From positions 24,146,029-24,210,028 of the forward strand of contig NC_133933.1 in assembly GCF_031877795.1 (NCBI RefSeq): DNA of 64,000 nt. Direction: 5' to 3'. Source of the stretch: Strix aluco (lineage: Eukaryota > Chordata > Aves > Strigiformes > Strigidae). A model generated the notes under the pieces. It ran no database searches, was not told the DNA's origin, and saw only the letters and a list, made by a program, of their open reading frames with translations. The number at the start of each line of letters is the position of its first letter. The stretch's first letter is position 1. Below are positions 1 to 13,500 of the stretch, piece after piece. Both the position numbers and the translations under genes were made by a program.

Positions 1-454
1 TCCAATGTGCCCAGCAGGAGCGTTCACTTGCCTTCTGTGAAACAAACTACGGCCTATTCTTGAGTCTAAAGCCCTGTGGGATGGAGCAGGGCTCTGCCGG
101 AGTGACTCTTATTTAACAGCTTCCATCTCAATTAATATTGTAAAATAATACTAATCCATGCAATTGTTACTGGTGGATTATATTTCCCTGTGCTTGCAGG
201 GGTAGGGAAGTATATCAGAAGTGACTGGAGAACAAAACCCTACTGAAATCAGTCATCTGGATAGAGTTTGAGTGTTTGAAGCTCAACTGCACACACTAGG
301 GACTGTTGCTGGCAAAAACATACAGCCCTTCAAGTTCAATTTTCTTTGAGCAGTTTGCCTTCAATCTGACCTTTGTAACGGATGCAGTACAGAATTGATA
401 GGGTGAGTAAAATCTCACTTATCAAAAAATTGAAGAAACACACAGGTATTATCC
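1..454. other. Flank downstream of EPHX1, nothing recognised
   Basis: No exon, repeat or RNA gene could be supported here. In mammals the neighbour on this side is TMEM63A, convergent with EPHX1, but no TMEM63A coding sequence is visible. Confidence 0.5.
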
Positions 455-1291
455 AAAATTCTGATGCAAGTTTATTTTAATTTTGAATTAATCAAATTTT
501 TATACTCTAGGAGCAGGTATTTACAATACGCTGCAGAAGCAGTGCAAAGCCACAGTGTCTTGAGCCCCTCCAGGGCTCTGATTTTAGTTGAGTACAAATT
601 CAGTGCAGAGGTAGCTTGGGCTATAATCACTCCCACCCAACCCCTCCTCCTGGTCAGAGCTACAGGCGCCCATGTGTTTCAGCTGCTCCTCCCGTGTTGC
701 TGCCCCAGGAGCCTGGCGCGGGGGAGCTGAGCTTCCTCACAGCCAGGAAGCTGCTTAACAGCCCAGGCTGGAAGAGAAAGGCAGCCAGCAGTAGCCAGCT
801 GGCTAGTTTAAAGGTACTGTAGATCATCAATGCTGATTAACTGACACACTCATGCAAGTTAGGTCTTGCGGGGCTGTTCCCCATTATTTAGGTGAGGAAC
901 CTCACACCTACACCAAGTCAAGTTTTACTGCTGCCATGAAGAAAAGCCTTTCCTAACAATTAAACTGTTATTAGTTGTAAGGTCTATTTTTCAATTTCAG
1001 AGCAAGAGTCAGGAATACTACAGAACAGATTTTAGAAGTCTCTGCTCAGGGCAGAAGATAACCAAGTAATCTTCGTGCTACTTTCTTAGCCTAGCTGAAC
1101 AAAATAAACCCAACCCAAAATCAGCAGGTCCCCACAGCAGTATCTCATTGAGATACACTGCATTTTTCTTGCTGTCCTCTCTATCTGGTCAAGAATAAGA
1201 TCTAATTACATAGACTACAGGAGACTTAGTAGGGCCTGTACATGTGCTAAACTATAACCAGTTATCCTGCTGTTTGTTAGGGGAGTTGGTC
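455..1291 (-). other. EPHX1: EPHX1 3' untranslated region
   Basis: Sequence between the EPHX1 stop codon (1292-1294) and the first good poly(A) signal at 471-476. No further exon-like open frame is present. The length of about 0.83 kb is inferred from that hexamer; longer or shorter forms cannot be excluded. Confidence 0.6.
471..476 (-). terminator. EPHX1: Probable EPHX1 polyadenylation signal (AATAAA)
   Basis: The plus strand reads TTTATT, i.e. a canonical AATAAA on the minus strand about 820 nt downstream of the EPHX1 stop. Cleavage would be expected about 10-25 nt further, near 450-460. Inferred from the motif only. Confidence 0.55.
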
Positions 1292-1511
1292 TCATTTCTT
1301 TCTCCAAAGTTGCTCTTTCTCTACTTTCCCAACAAACTGCAGAATATCTTCAGCAAGAAGTTCTGGTTCCTCCAAAGCTGCAAAGTGGCCACCTCGAGGC
1401 ATGAAATGGAAGGAAACTATGTTGGTGTATTTCTTCTGGGCCCAAGCCTGGGGTGTGTGCATGACTTCATTAGGGAAGGAGGCAATGCCAGTAGGTACTT
1501 GTACTGTGAGC
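1292..1511 (-). CDS. EPHX1: EPHX1 terminal coding exon (acid Glu, base His, stop)
   Basis: The acceptor CTCTCTCAG precedes 1511. The exon encodes the last 72 residues: [10 protein letters not shown] with the charge-relay glutamate (about E405), then [14 protein letters not shown] with the catalytic histidine (about H432), then a short C-terminal helix and TGA at 1294-1292. Confidence 0.96.
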
Positions 1512-4500
1512 CTGAGAGAGGAGAGAGAATAATTTTAATCTTTCAAACACTTAACTCTGCAAGAAATGGAAAGTCCCACGGCAATGTTGTTAAACAGTTG
1601 GGCACACTGTTGTTAGGCAATTAAAATTCAACTTCCAGATCCTAAATTTGAAGACTAGACAACACTCCCATTCCTGGGGAAAAAAACCAAAATTTTTGCA
1701 CACATTGATATAAGGCAATTTTGTAAGGGAGCCGGGGCATGAGACTTAGACGCATGGATGGAAATTGAGGAGAGAGCCCTAGGAGGTGGTGGGTATCAAG
1801 TTTCCTCATGCTGCATTCAGGACTCAGGAGTCATGTATTGAGGGGAAAGCACATAATTTGACAAGGGCTGGAGAGAGATCTACAGTGAAGATTACAACTG
1901 GAACATGTTGAGCCTGGCAGGACAACTGGAGGGTAGGCAGGGGAAAGAATTATCTTGAACTGCTGCAAAGGGGGAGGAGAGGGGAGGAATAACAGGGTAA
2001 ATCTAGACTCGTTCAGAGGATGCATTTCTGAATGTGAGACTGTACCCTGTAAAGTAGCTCTTGCTTTTAACTGGCACGATGCACTGTACAGAACAGTTTG
2101 CACATTAAGTGCAGGGAAGCAACTGGATATGAGGAGAAGAGTATCTTAGTGGAATGATCCACACTTGTTCTAGAAAAAGTTGCTCTGTTTATGTTTAAAT
2201 ACCCCAGTACACATAAGCTGTGTTGTCAGAAGTGACAGACTTTAAAACGTAGATACAAAAATTGTTGGGCACGTAACCACTGGAAACCTGAAAACAGGGT
2301 GCCTCATTTTACAGAGGACTTTGAAACTCTCTCCTCTAGGCACAAGAAGCTCATGTAGCTCATCTCATGTAGGCAGAACTGGAGCAGGATACTGCCCACA
2401 GCACAGCCACAACAGCTTCGAGAACTGAGTCAGCTTCCTGGGAGCATCATTTCACAGCTAAATAAATACCACAGCAGTGAGCTGGGGTTGCAAATACCTC
2501 AGGGCAGGTTTAAGCCTTCACTAATACTCAAGCTGACACAAGTATATGCAGCCAAGCTGCTGTCTTAAGTGTCTGCGCAGCAGGAACATCAGTCTTACTG
2601 ACTTTCAAATGATGCAGTTTGTTGGTCTACTGAAGTTGCTTCCAAAGGTAGGACTTAAATCTTTTGCAGAAATAGGCAAACTGTGTCCGGAAAAGTACTA
2701 GAACTACAAACCAAATAAGCTAGAACAAAACTGACTGCATGACTCGGTCACAGGCTAATTTAGTAACTGAAGTAAAATCTGGAAGTACTTGTACTTCCTA
2801 GTCGGATACACTGTGAATGGGAGGTCCTCAAGCAGCGTCTCCAGTCAGTTCTCCTTACTGATGGTTCAGGATTCTTACCTAATTACTGTGTTTTCCAAGC
2901 ACAACACAGTACATCAACTAACAGACCTGTCCTGCAGAGGAACACCGTGATAGAGCATTGATTTTCCTTAGCATTTAGGAACTTGCAGCAGCTGTAAGAC
3001 ATAAGCAACCTCTCTGCAACCATAAAATTAAGTTCAGGGCAAAATAGTTAAAGAAAAAAACACCCACCACTTACCTTTCATGTTTCTGTGTGCCTATCCC
3101 CTTCTGCAAATTTTCCTTGTAAAAACGCATTGAGGAGACTATGGAGCCTGACACCCAGTAGATCATGATATTGGTGAGCAGATCATCCAGGTCGAACTTC
3201 CTGAATAGGTAAACCCAGAGACTGCTTAGTTAGAACCGAATACCATTTTGCATTACTTTAGCAGGGACTTGACTTTGGTTTGGTTGTAAGAAAAAAAAGT
3301 TACAGGAAAATACAGCTAACTTGCTCAAGAAAAGATTTGAGAGGTGAAGTATGCTACCCCCTCTATCTGTCAGTGACCAATTAAGCACCTTAAAGGCTTT
3401 CAAACACAAACCAGGAAGTGACATTTTAACTCCTAGATGGAAGGCAGACTCCAAGAGGCACCTGAGGCTGCAGCACAGCTGTCGATACTGTCTGCAGACT
3501 GGGAGGGCAGGAGCAGAAGAAGGATGTAGAACAGCTTGTGCCATTTATTATTCATAATTTGAAATGCTACCATGAGCCTTCGATAGAGCCATCACACCAA
3601 CATGTGCTGTAAACAGTGCATGTTTCATATCAGATGATGAGCTGTATGCAGTGCAAACATTCTATTCAAATCCATTGTCACTGGAGCTTTTCATAACATT
3701 CCCCTTCACTCCATCCCTGCCAGGCACCTCAGCAATTTGCAAAGGGGACTTCATCTCAGGTTTCTGCCACACACTAAGAATGATCCTTCCTTAGCAAGCG
3801 GTAGGTAGATGAAGCAAATACTGATCAATCTAAAGCAAATTCACAGAGTTAGGTATTAGTATTAAACAGAATCATGAGTTCTGTTTCCCAGCATCTTAAT
3901 GTAGGTTAAACTTTTGTTTTTCTGTCCAAATGAGATTCTTCCACCTGAGTCAGTTCAATACCCAGAAGTTGCAGGGTGTATCTTTTCCAGGAGAACAAAG
4001 TGGAAAGGGAGTACATCAGCCTTCATGGCCTGTTTGCTTCTGTGCATGCTGTAGTACAGCACCGTACCATTTGTGGTCACTACCGGCTCCCTACCAGATG
4101 TGAGGCGATCAATTCAGCCAAACTTCTTTAGCTATGACTGGGCTTAGACACCTCATCCAAAATGGCATAAGAGGAAACGCTTACCTCCCTAGTCCTCCAT
4201 CCTCTAAATTACGGAATTCCAGATCAGTCCATGTAGAAAACTTCTCCAAGATGTATGCGGCCAGTCCTACGGGAGAGTCGTTCAAACCACAGCCTGAAAA
4301 GGAGGAGGAAAATGTAATTAAAATGGCAGCATCCAACTACTGAACTCAGGAGCGGCCCATTAGAATACAGGGTACATAACTTTACAAAGCTGTTCCAGCA
4401 GCTGTGTTCTTAAATAAATAAAATAGTAGAACAAGTTGGAGCCATTTATTGTTGAATCATAAACTGATAGTATCTGCAAACCAACAGGCTCCGCATTAGC

Positions 4501-7500
4501 TCAGACTATATGTTATTTTGAACTGATGTAACAGTATTGGGTTTCTGCTGGCTTCTTTTTTTTCTTGTAAGCTAATAAGATTAAGCTCTATGTGCCAAGT
4601 AGGGTTTGCTTCCATTAATCTGGAAGTTGTCATGTATTAAACAGCATTACAGGGCCAAACCCCACATGCCTACACATGACCAGGAGAATTTGCACCATTA
4701 TCTAACAGCAAAAACATTTTAAGGATTATTAGAAAGTCATTAAGGAAGAGCAAGGCTTTACTAAAAGGTCCATCTTCTGAATTAACAATAGCCAACTGCC
4801 TTCATGAGAACAAGGCTTAATATACTTTTTATGGTTTGTTTTGCTTGGATGGAAGAAACACACCTGCTCCTGGAACTTTGCTAATACATCCTAGTGCTGT
4901 GAAATCCAGGGACCATAAACTGTCCCAGCTGCTCAGAAAAACCTTAGAAAAAGCTTTTCCTGAGGAACAGCAATATATATATGAAGTTCCAGCCATGCAA
5001 TCCAACCTTTCTGGAAGATGCCTAACCCTACAGCTAGCACCATTTCATCAGCGACTGCTATTTAAACACGATAGTTGACTTTCAGTTATCAAACAACTAA
5101 CGTTGATAACTGAAATACCAAATGTTTGAAAGAGTTTTATTGAGCACGCTTCCCAGATCTGCAGAACTGGACAAGCAATAGCCTGTTCTCATAGACTTGC
5201 TGTGAACAAAGAAGAGTACATCGGTTTACATATAGGAAAAACTGACATTGATCCTAACAGTACTTTGAATACAGGCGCTGCCTATTTCAGTCCATTGAAA
5301 ATGAACCCACACTCCATGCAGGTGTAAATAGTAAGTGTAAAATCAAATCCATGCAAGCCAGTCTGATCAAAAGTCAGCTCTGAAGCAATTGAGTATAGTA
5401 TTAGCAAGCACAGTACAGATATATCAAGAGCCAGAGACCACTACCTCGCTTTGGACAGCTTGCAAGGTAGCCCTGTACCACCAGAAGACTGGTAGCCTCC
5501 ATGGCTGCGCTTCTTCCAGCTACCTCACACTCCCTTCTTCAGAGTGTTTTTCTCCCTGTGGGAACCTGCCACCTGCCACGCTCCTCTCTCCTTTGTCCTC
5601 AGAGCTGCAGGAATGCTCCTGCTCCAGCTCCCAAAACATGAACTGGCTGCTGGTTCCCAGTCTGCACCGTCCGCTCTGACAGACCACGCATTACTGGCAG
5701 GGACAAGAATCAGCCAGGAAACCACAGCAGAAGGAGCATGGCTAGGCATCTTTCAGCCACCAGATTCCCCACCTTTTCTTAAAGCACAAAAGGAATTAGA
5801 GACTAATAATTTTTAGAAACCAAAACTGAAAGGAAGCAAAATTATTTAAAATCCATAAAATTATCATTTTGCCTACACATTAAGAATATACCTTGCTTCT
5901 GTGGGTAAGCTTATGGAAAATCATTAAGACTAAAGTTTCCTCAGCTATGTTTTTAATAAAATCCACGAGTGAACTGCTGCCACACTAAACTAAAATATAT
6001 TCATTATTCTTGACTCAGTTGTCCAATTCAGTTGCAAAGATGTTTTCAAAGTAGACACACTTAATACTCAGATACTTAAAGCAGTTAAGCAATCTGAGTG
6101 ACTACCTCATCTAGAAAGAATATTCATAGGTACACTTTTTTTTTACTTGAAAGTCTGCAAGTGATTCAGAACAATGAGTGAAAACGAAATTTGATTTTAC
6201 TTTTCAAGTATTACTTATCCCTATAAATAAACTACATTGCATGCTGAGACAGCTAACAGCTTCTTGTAGTTTACATCATTTGATTGGGATCCATACTCTG
6301 TGAAGAAACTATATTTTGCTCTCAGCATAGCTGCGTTTGACATAGAATTACAGTCCCCAGTGATAGCAGAAGTGGAAAAGTATTAAACTATTTTATTTAC
6401 GAAAACTGAAAATTAGGTCAGAGCCACTTAGAGCATGCTCAGTTTTGATGTGCAGATTTACTGCTTCTGCACGCAAAAGTGAGTGTAACACTATACACTC
6501 ATACATAACCTTTTCTGGCTTGGATACAGAAAAGGAGCCCACCTTTTAAAACCTCTAACCTTCCTACTTCAATTTCCCTGAAAAAAACCTCTGATTGTCT
6601 GCATATTTTAAGCAGTAATTTGTTTTTCTATGAAAGTACAAGTAAAATGAACAGACTAAGTATTCTGAGCTCAAAAGGTTATTTTGTTTGTTTGTTTTAC
6701 CAACAGTATCAGGCTTTGTAGCCTGTATGTGAGCGTAGCCAGACTCCAGCAAGATCCTGTAGAGCCCTTTTTTCAAGAAGGGAAACATCCGCCTCACATC
6801 TTCATCCTGGAAACCGAAGAGCCCTGGAAGATAGCGGCCCAGCAGAATGGAGAGCAGGTGAATGAATCCCATCTTCGTAACTGAGGCTAGATTTAAATGG
6901 AGACCTTTCATATGGCTAAAAATAAAAACAGAAAAAGCCCCCACAAATTAACAAAAATAAAATGTGATTCAAAGTTGTTATATCTAAAATGTTATTAACA
7001 AAAACGGCCATACTTGAATTCGACCTGCTAATTACATCATGACCTTAGCTGTACTTTGTAGTGTGGCTTTTCACACAAAAATGACAAGTCAAAGGGGCAA
7101 CTGTCAGTAATCAGTACACACTCCTGGGCACTAAGCCACAAATCCTCCTTTTGTTACAAGTACTTATCCCACTCCAGACCCCCGTGGGGCCATTGCAAAA
7201 CTACTGCACAACTGTTTGAAAGGACAGGGGTATAGTACAAACAAAGGTATGTCATTTTGGATCACTGCTTAATGCTGAGCACTGAAGAGAGAAACTACAC
7301 AGTGCCCATATGAGGACTTGGACAGGAACTCTCAAAAGTGCACAAGAAATAACTATTCAAAGAATAAAACAGCTTTGCATGCCAGTCATGCAGCACTGTA
7401 CCAAAGGGGAACTCACTTGGGAGCAATCTGGGCCAGATTGGTGCAGATGAGCCAGCCCCAGTCACCGCCTTGTGCGTAGAACTCCTTGAATCCCAGTCTG

Positions 7501-10500
7501 AGCATCAATTCATAAAAAATAGAAGCAGCACTTACAGAATTAAAGTCTGCATTAAAAGAAAAAAGAACACTTGCATTAATTCCAGCTATGCTTCTGACTG
7601 TGCAGCATTTATTCTCCTGATAAAGGCAATGTTCAAGTTCCTAAAAAGCTACAAGTCCATTTTTCCTTGCCTGAGAGACTATATGGAAGCCCTTGTCACA
7701 TCATCCAGGCAAGGTCTAGAGAGGAAGCAGAAACCCTGGGGACAAAGTCCAGCCTTCGCTGCAGACTAGTGTTCTCCTAACCCCATCAGTTGCCCACGTA
7801 CTTGCCCCACCAAGGGGTTGCCAGACGCCCTTTAAACTGTAGTCATACACCAGCTGAGCCCCCTCAGAAGCACAGAGCATTGCCCAGGGAATTTGTTTCC
7901 ATTTTGTCTACTGTCAGCACAGTCTCGTCCTAATGATACTCAGAAACTTTAATTTTCCACTAGTAATGCACTTCTGCACTCCGCTAAACACTGACCACAT
8001 AAATCATAACCAGGGAAGTAGAGAAAAGCAACACCAACCTTTCCCCCATCATTCACCTGCACACATAATTAACTACTAAACTCAGTATCACTACTTCAAA
8101 TACTACCTTGCTCCAATTTGTTGCAGCTTGTGTTTGTGTAATTCAGAGCACAAGCTGAGCAAGCAGGTATTTGGCTGCAGTCTACCATGTAGACATATGA
8201 ACTGATTTGTTCCAACTGCTGCTTCTCACCTACTGTATAATGCTGTTGCATGTGGATTCAAAACATCCAAAAGGAACAGTAACAAATTAAGTCTACTCTT
8301 CCTGCTCACCCACCCACAATTCATGGACTCAATTACAATTAATGAGTTGTCACTTCAGAACTTTTTATAGTCCTTTCAAATTATCTATACATTGCTCCTG
8401 AGACTAATTAATAGTGTCACCTGAAGTCACACTGAGATCTCCCTCTTCCCACATGACACACAGGATCTTTGTTTCTACACTGGGAAAACAGGAAGAGCCA
8501 GGAGTTACTGGTCTGCTAACAGGGGCCAGCTCACTGTGAGACTAGGCTCGTGTTCAGTTTCTTCTCATACATCATACCTTTTTTGTGGGGTGCTTCGGAG
8601 AAACCATAACCAGGGATAGATGGGCAAATAACTTCAAAAACGTGTTCATCACTGAGGCCATGGCTTGCAGGATCCGTCAGGAGAGGGATAATTTTGTAAA
8701 ACTCGTAAAATGAGCCAGGCCAACCATGAACCATTAATAATGGCTTTGCAGACTGGCCTTCAGGCAAATGAGGAGGCTTTACGTGAACAAAATGGATATC
8801 AATGCCTGTAAAAATAAAATAATTAATTAACATGCCCGAATTTACCACGACACCCAAATCACGGAACAGATTATGAATAAATCTTTTCTAAAGTCCTTTT
8901 TGGGTGAGCACGCAAACACATTGCACTTCTCTGGATCCATTTATCCAAGGACCTTAAAGTACTTTATAATGGGCAATTCAGCATCACAGCAGCCAAATGA
9001 GGTCGGCATATTTCTGTTTTAAAATAAATTGGCAAATTAAGACATAGAAGTGAAGCAATCTACTAACGGTAACACAGTGACTCACACAGCTTAAAGGCAG
9101 AAGAGACGATTACATCATTTAGCCCAAGTGCCCTTAAATTTTACCCAAATGTTCCTATATGGCACCAGATAGGCTTCAGCCAACCACAAATTTTTCTTCC
9201 TGAAAGTCATACAATTGCAACTTGAAGGCATCAAGAAACAGGGAATCCATCATAACTAGCAGCTGTTTGTTTGGGGGCGTTACTCACTCTCCTTGTCTCG
9301 TGCATGCCTTACTTTCCATTTGAGCATGTCTAGCTTCTGTCTCCAGCCATTGATCCTAATGTTACAGCAAAAGGAATTTTAAAAGCCTTCAGTAAGTATT
9401 CTGTGTCTATGGAGGCCTCCTGTAATCAAGGCAGACATCTTAACTGCTGATAAACCAATCATGCTGAATCAAAGATTTGAGAAAATGCCTTGCTAAAAGA
9501 GTTAAAGTGTTCAATTTTGTAGATCTTTTCTACCTTTTGTCCAAAGCTTTCAGTATCTCTTTGAGTGAACCAAAACAGGCAACTATGTTCTAGGACCAGT
9601 CTCCTCCACGTTAAGTAAAAAGGTAAAAATTGCAGTCTATTTCCTTTGTGATCCTTACAATATGTAAGCAGTAGGCTTCACACAGTGTTGCACTAGTTGC
9701 TCCAGGTGCACTGCTTTTCCTCAAATCTATTCGGGGCTTTGCTTTCCAGGAAACAGTAATTTGCTCTTAGTAGAGCCTGAATGTCTCACTTCTTGATGTA
9801 TTTAAGCACATTTTACTCATCAACTCCAGCTCACCAGCAATCCCACCCTCTTTCACTGACTGAGATTTCCCCATCCTTGACAATTCTGTGGATTTCTGTA
9901 GTCTCTGAAAAGCTTTGAAGTGATGACAGAAGCTAGGAATCTGATATATGGCATGTTTGATCTTGTCTTTTCATGTCTCATCTCTGTAATCATTCCTAAC
10001 ACTGAAATTTCTCTTCCTATTGCTATACGTAGTGCATTGTCCTTAGCTTCTTTTCCCCTTCTTGTCTCATGATACTTTTTTTTTTCTTTTTTAAGGGAAG
10101 ACATTTTGCTTTTATCTTTTTCAGCACTAACCGTGTTGGTTTTCAAATAAAATCTTTATGTGCTAACCACTATGTAACAACCGTTTAATGTCCCAAATCC
10201 ATTTAAAATATTATGAACTGCCCCATTTGAAGTAACGTACAATTATGGGTGCAAGTAAAAACATAATAGCATAATCTCAAGCTTGAATTTTGCCATCATG
10301 TGAGATAATTGCCTGCTGTGCTCTAAATCTACAACTGTACCCCTGAATGACCCAAGCACAACCCTAATTTAAGCATTTAAAACATCCAGTTTGACCAAGC
10401 TCCAGCACCAGCAGACCTTAGCTGAATGGCCTCTTTCAGAAGGTGTCTGTGCTTTGAATGAAAAGACAAACATTCACTCGCACCTGGCAGCAGATCAACC

Positions 10501-13500
10501 CCAAGGGAAAGGCATTCTGCATTTCTGAGGCTGTGAATGCTTGAAATGGTGCAGCAGAGCGCATCTGCCCTGCCACGCAGGGACAACCTGAGCAGCCAGC
10601 ACGCCCAGCCGAGGAGGGCTGCCAGGCTGGTGGCATCACCCTGACAGCGGCAGCTGGGGAACTACGTGGAGCAAGAGGCGGCATCTGTGGGTATTTCTGC
10701 GTGACTGCATGCAAGTCAGGGAACACGTGTACATCTTAGGATCCAGTTCTGTTTCCAAATGCCTGTGCTTGGCTCCTGTTAACACCAGCTGACAGCCCAT
10801 CCACGCACAAGGGAATTCCATTTGTCATTCCATGTCCTAAAGGCTTCAGTTACGATGAAGGAGTTTCTCGCTGCTTCAGCAGCGGTGCCAACAATCCACA
10901 CCACGGCAGCACGGCCCATGTGACACAACCACGGCATTCTTACCACTGAGATCCCTTTAGACAAGATTATGTATTGCTGTTTGCTTGTTTTTTAAGGGAA
11001 AAAGCCACGCACCTTGAATCTTAGTTTTGAATTGCGGGTACTTGTTGAGGACTTCAACTTGTTTCTTCCAGTTGAACTGGTTTTTCCAGTAGGAGACGAC
11101 CTTCCTGAGATACACTGAGTTAGTCCCATAGTGGAAGCAACTGTTCTCCAGTGGCTCAGTGAATCGAGCCTGGTCAAGTCTCCTAAATAAGTCCTATAGG
11201 GAAAAAGAAAGAAGAGATATTACAAGCACTTGTGTCTACCATCTTGTGCTCCACGGTGCATGGTTTCTAGTTTTTCTCCAACTGAAATGAGAACAATAAA
11301 AAAACACCTCTAATGACACCTGTGCATTTTGCTGATGCTCCATCAGCTGTTCCAATGCTTTTTCTCCTCCAGATGGCCTCCTTCCTCTTCCATTCACAGC
11401 TGTTCTTAACACTCTGTCTTTGTTTTGTAGGGCTGGCTAACCTGTTTGCCAGGCTGATAACCACAGAGGACAATACACTCTTCTGACAGTACTGTGGCTT
11501 CACAGTTGAAGTCCTGTTGCCTTTCCATGGTACTTTGTTCCGCAGGTTACCAGTGAGCCCAGCCTCATAATCAATGCATGGATTTGGCCCAAACCTTTTG
11601 CTCTCCTTCCCAAACAAAGAGGATGGGTGTCTACACTGGCGTTTTGCTGATTAAGGATACCAATTAAACTCAGACACCAGAGTGAAAAGAGTAGGCATAT
11701 TTTACTGGTGATAACCGAATAATGTAACAGTGTAACACAGAAAACATGCAGTAAGAAAAGGCAGAATAGTGCACCTAAAGCAACAAACAGGAAAATACAG
11801 GGTAATGCATCAAATCATTACTACACGAGAGAGTAGTAGTGATTAAGAAAGATACATCACCACTTGCATATGTTACCATCATCCAGATCCGCAGACACTG
11901 GGCAGCCCCAGTTACAGCGAGGATTTGGAGAACCTTTCCCAGCAAGTGGGAAGTCCTACGCGGTGCATCCACCCATAGGTGAGGCTTCCAAAGTCACTGC
12001 AAACGGGTCCAGCCTTATATACCAGAGATCGACAAGCCAGAATAACTGGCACCTTTGTTTTGAGCGGACAATTTCTGGTTTCATTTTCCTGTTGGATTCC
12101 ACCCAAAGCTTGGCCAGGGCTCGGGGGGTGGAAACCGAGGGAGTTTCTAACAAGGCCAAATACTTGGGTTCTCAGCCTTGAACAAGGCTGAGAAAGGAAA
12201 GTTGGATACATTCTCTCCTCACTACTGATTATATTCTGTCTAAGCTGCATCTTTCACTAGCGAGTTTACATATTTTATTAATGACTACATGCTAAGTTAG
12301 AAGCTTCAGCTTGGGGCCTGTTGTTCAGGCTTCAGTATTTCAACACTTTAGCACTTCTTACATCAGCATAGGTGGGTTGTTATAACTTAGTACAATACCT
12401 ACTAGCACAATGATTATCAGTTATAAAATATACAGGATTCATCTATAGGTCAACTCTGGCTTGGGCCTGTTGTCCAAGCCTTAGCACTTCAGCTGGGAAA
12501 CACTGAGGGATTCGCATGGCCACAAAACTGGTGAAACTAGACTGGAATTAAAGCTTCCCAACCCAGAGTAACTATGAAAGTGACCTTCCCACTGCACTTC
12601 AAGGTTACAGGGGATGCTGACGATACTGCAAAATCAGTCCAAAATCACGCAGCAGGGAAGGACAGCTAAGACGCCCTTCCTACTGCGAACAGAACCACAG
12701 AATAGCCAAGAGTGGAAGGCAGGTCTGGAAATCTAAGCCTGCTCAAATCTCTGTGGGGTTTAAACCTGGACAGCATTTTCTAACACAGCGATAGAGATAG
12801 CTCTCGCTGACTAAGATGAGTTAGGTGTACGCACTGGCTCACGCCTCACACTGAACAGGCAGTCTCAGTCTAGGCAAGATGTCAGTATGCTCACTGTTTT
12901 GGCATCTAATGTGTACAGAAAGCATGGATTTTTAAATGAGGTTTTTAACACGTCTTTACATACATTGTTTTTGTCCATGTTTGACACCTTTAAAAAAATG
13001 TTTTAGTAATATACACTGGCATAACTTTAACTCCTAGTTTACAGGAGAATATATTTCGAAACAGAGTTTTCTACTGATGGATTATGTTGCAATAGCTGTC
13101 ATAATACCGAATTGTGTGTTTCAAAAACATCTGTAAATTAGAAATTATCTAGCTTTGTGTCTGCAGCGTAAGGGGAAAACATATTGGAGATCAATGTCCA
13201 TTGATATTACTAAGGAGGGCAAACAAAGTGTTAAAAAACCCAGGCCTTGCTGAGAAAATAGGAATCCATTATAAATGAACAGTATGAGCAACCCCATGAG
13301 TACTGTTTGAACCGCTAATTCCACACAGATATATGAAACTGTGCAATCCCTGACTTAAAACACACACAACCAAAATCTTGCTATCTAACAAATTCTGCAA
13401 CGTATGTGTTTACTGTAATTACCACTGTGGTATTAGTGTTGACCAAAGTAGATCATTAATTACAGAAGAATCAGCATCCAACACAGCTGCAAACATAAAG

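Larger units (their letters stand above)
8806..11012 (-). other. EPHX1: EPHX1 intron between coding exons 2 and 3
   Basis: GT-AG intron of about 2.2 kb. It holds the MIR-like and ancient CR1-like fossils near 8.94-9.26 kb, then unique sequence with a moderately GC-rich patch at about 10.4-10.95 kb that I do not recognise. Confidence 0.8.
11628..12610 (-). mobile_element. Probable solo LTR of an ERVL-like endogenous retrovirus
   Basis: Read on the minus strand, this stretch has the layout of an LTR. A U3-like part carries an imperfect internal duplication (ACAACAGGCCC blocks near 12.33 and 12.47 kb). A TATA box (TATATAA) lies at 12021-12015. An AGTAAA poly(A) variant lies at 11706-11701. A U5-like end follows, with CACTCTGGTGTCTGAGTTTA and CTTAATCAGCAAAACGCC. 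No gag, pol, env or primer-binding site was seen beside it, so it is read as a solo LTR. It lies in the same orientation as EPHX1. Both ends are approximate because I could not establish a clean target-site duplication. The family name is inferred from motif order. Confidence 0.55.

Noticed and set aside
11200-11627. Retroviral internal sequence next to the LTR
   Set aside because: The minus-strand open frame here has no gag, pol or env features, and no primer-binding site follows the LTR end, so a solo LTR is the better reading.
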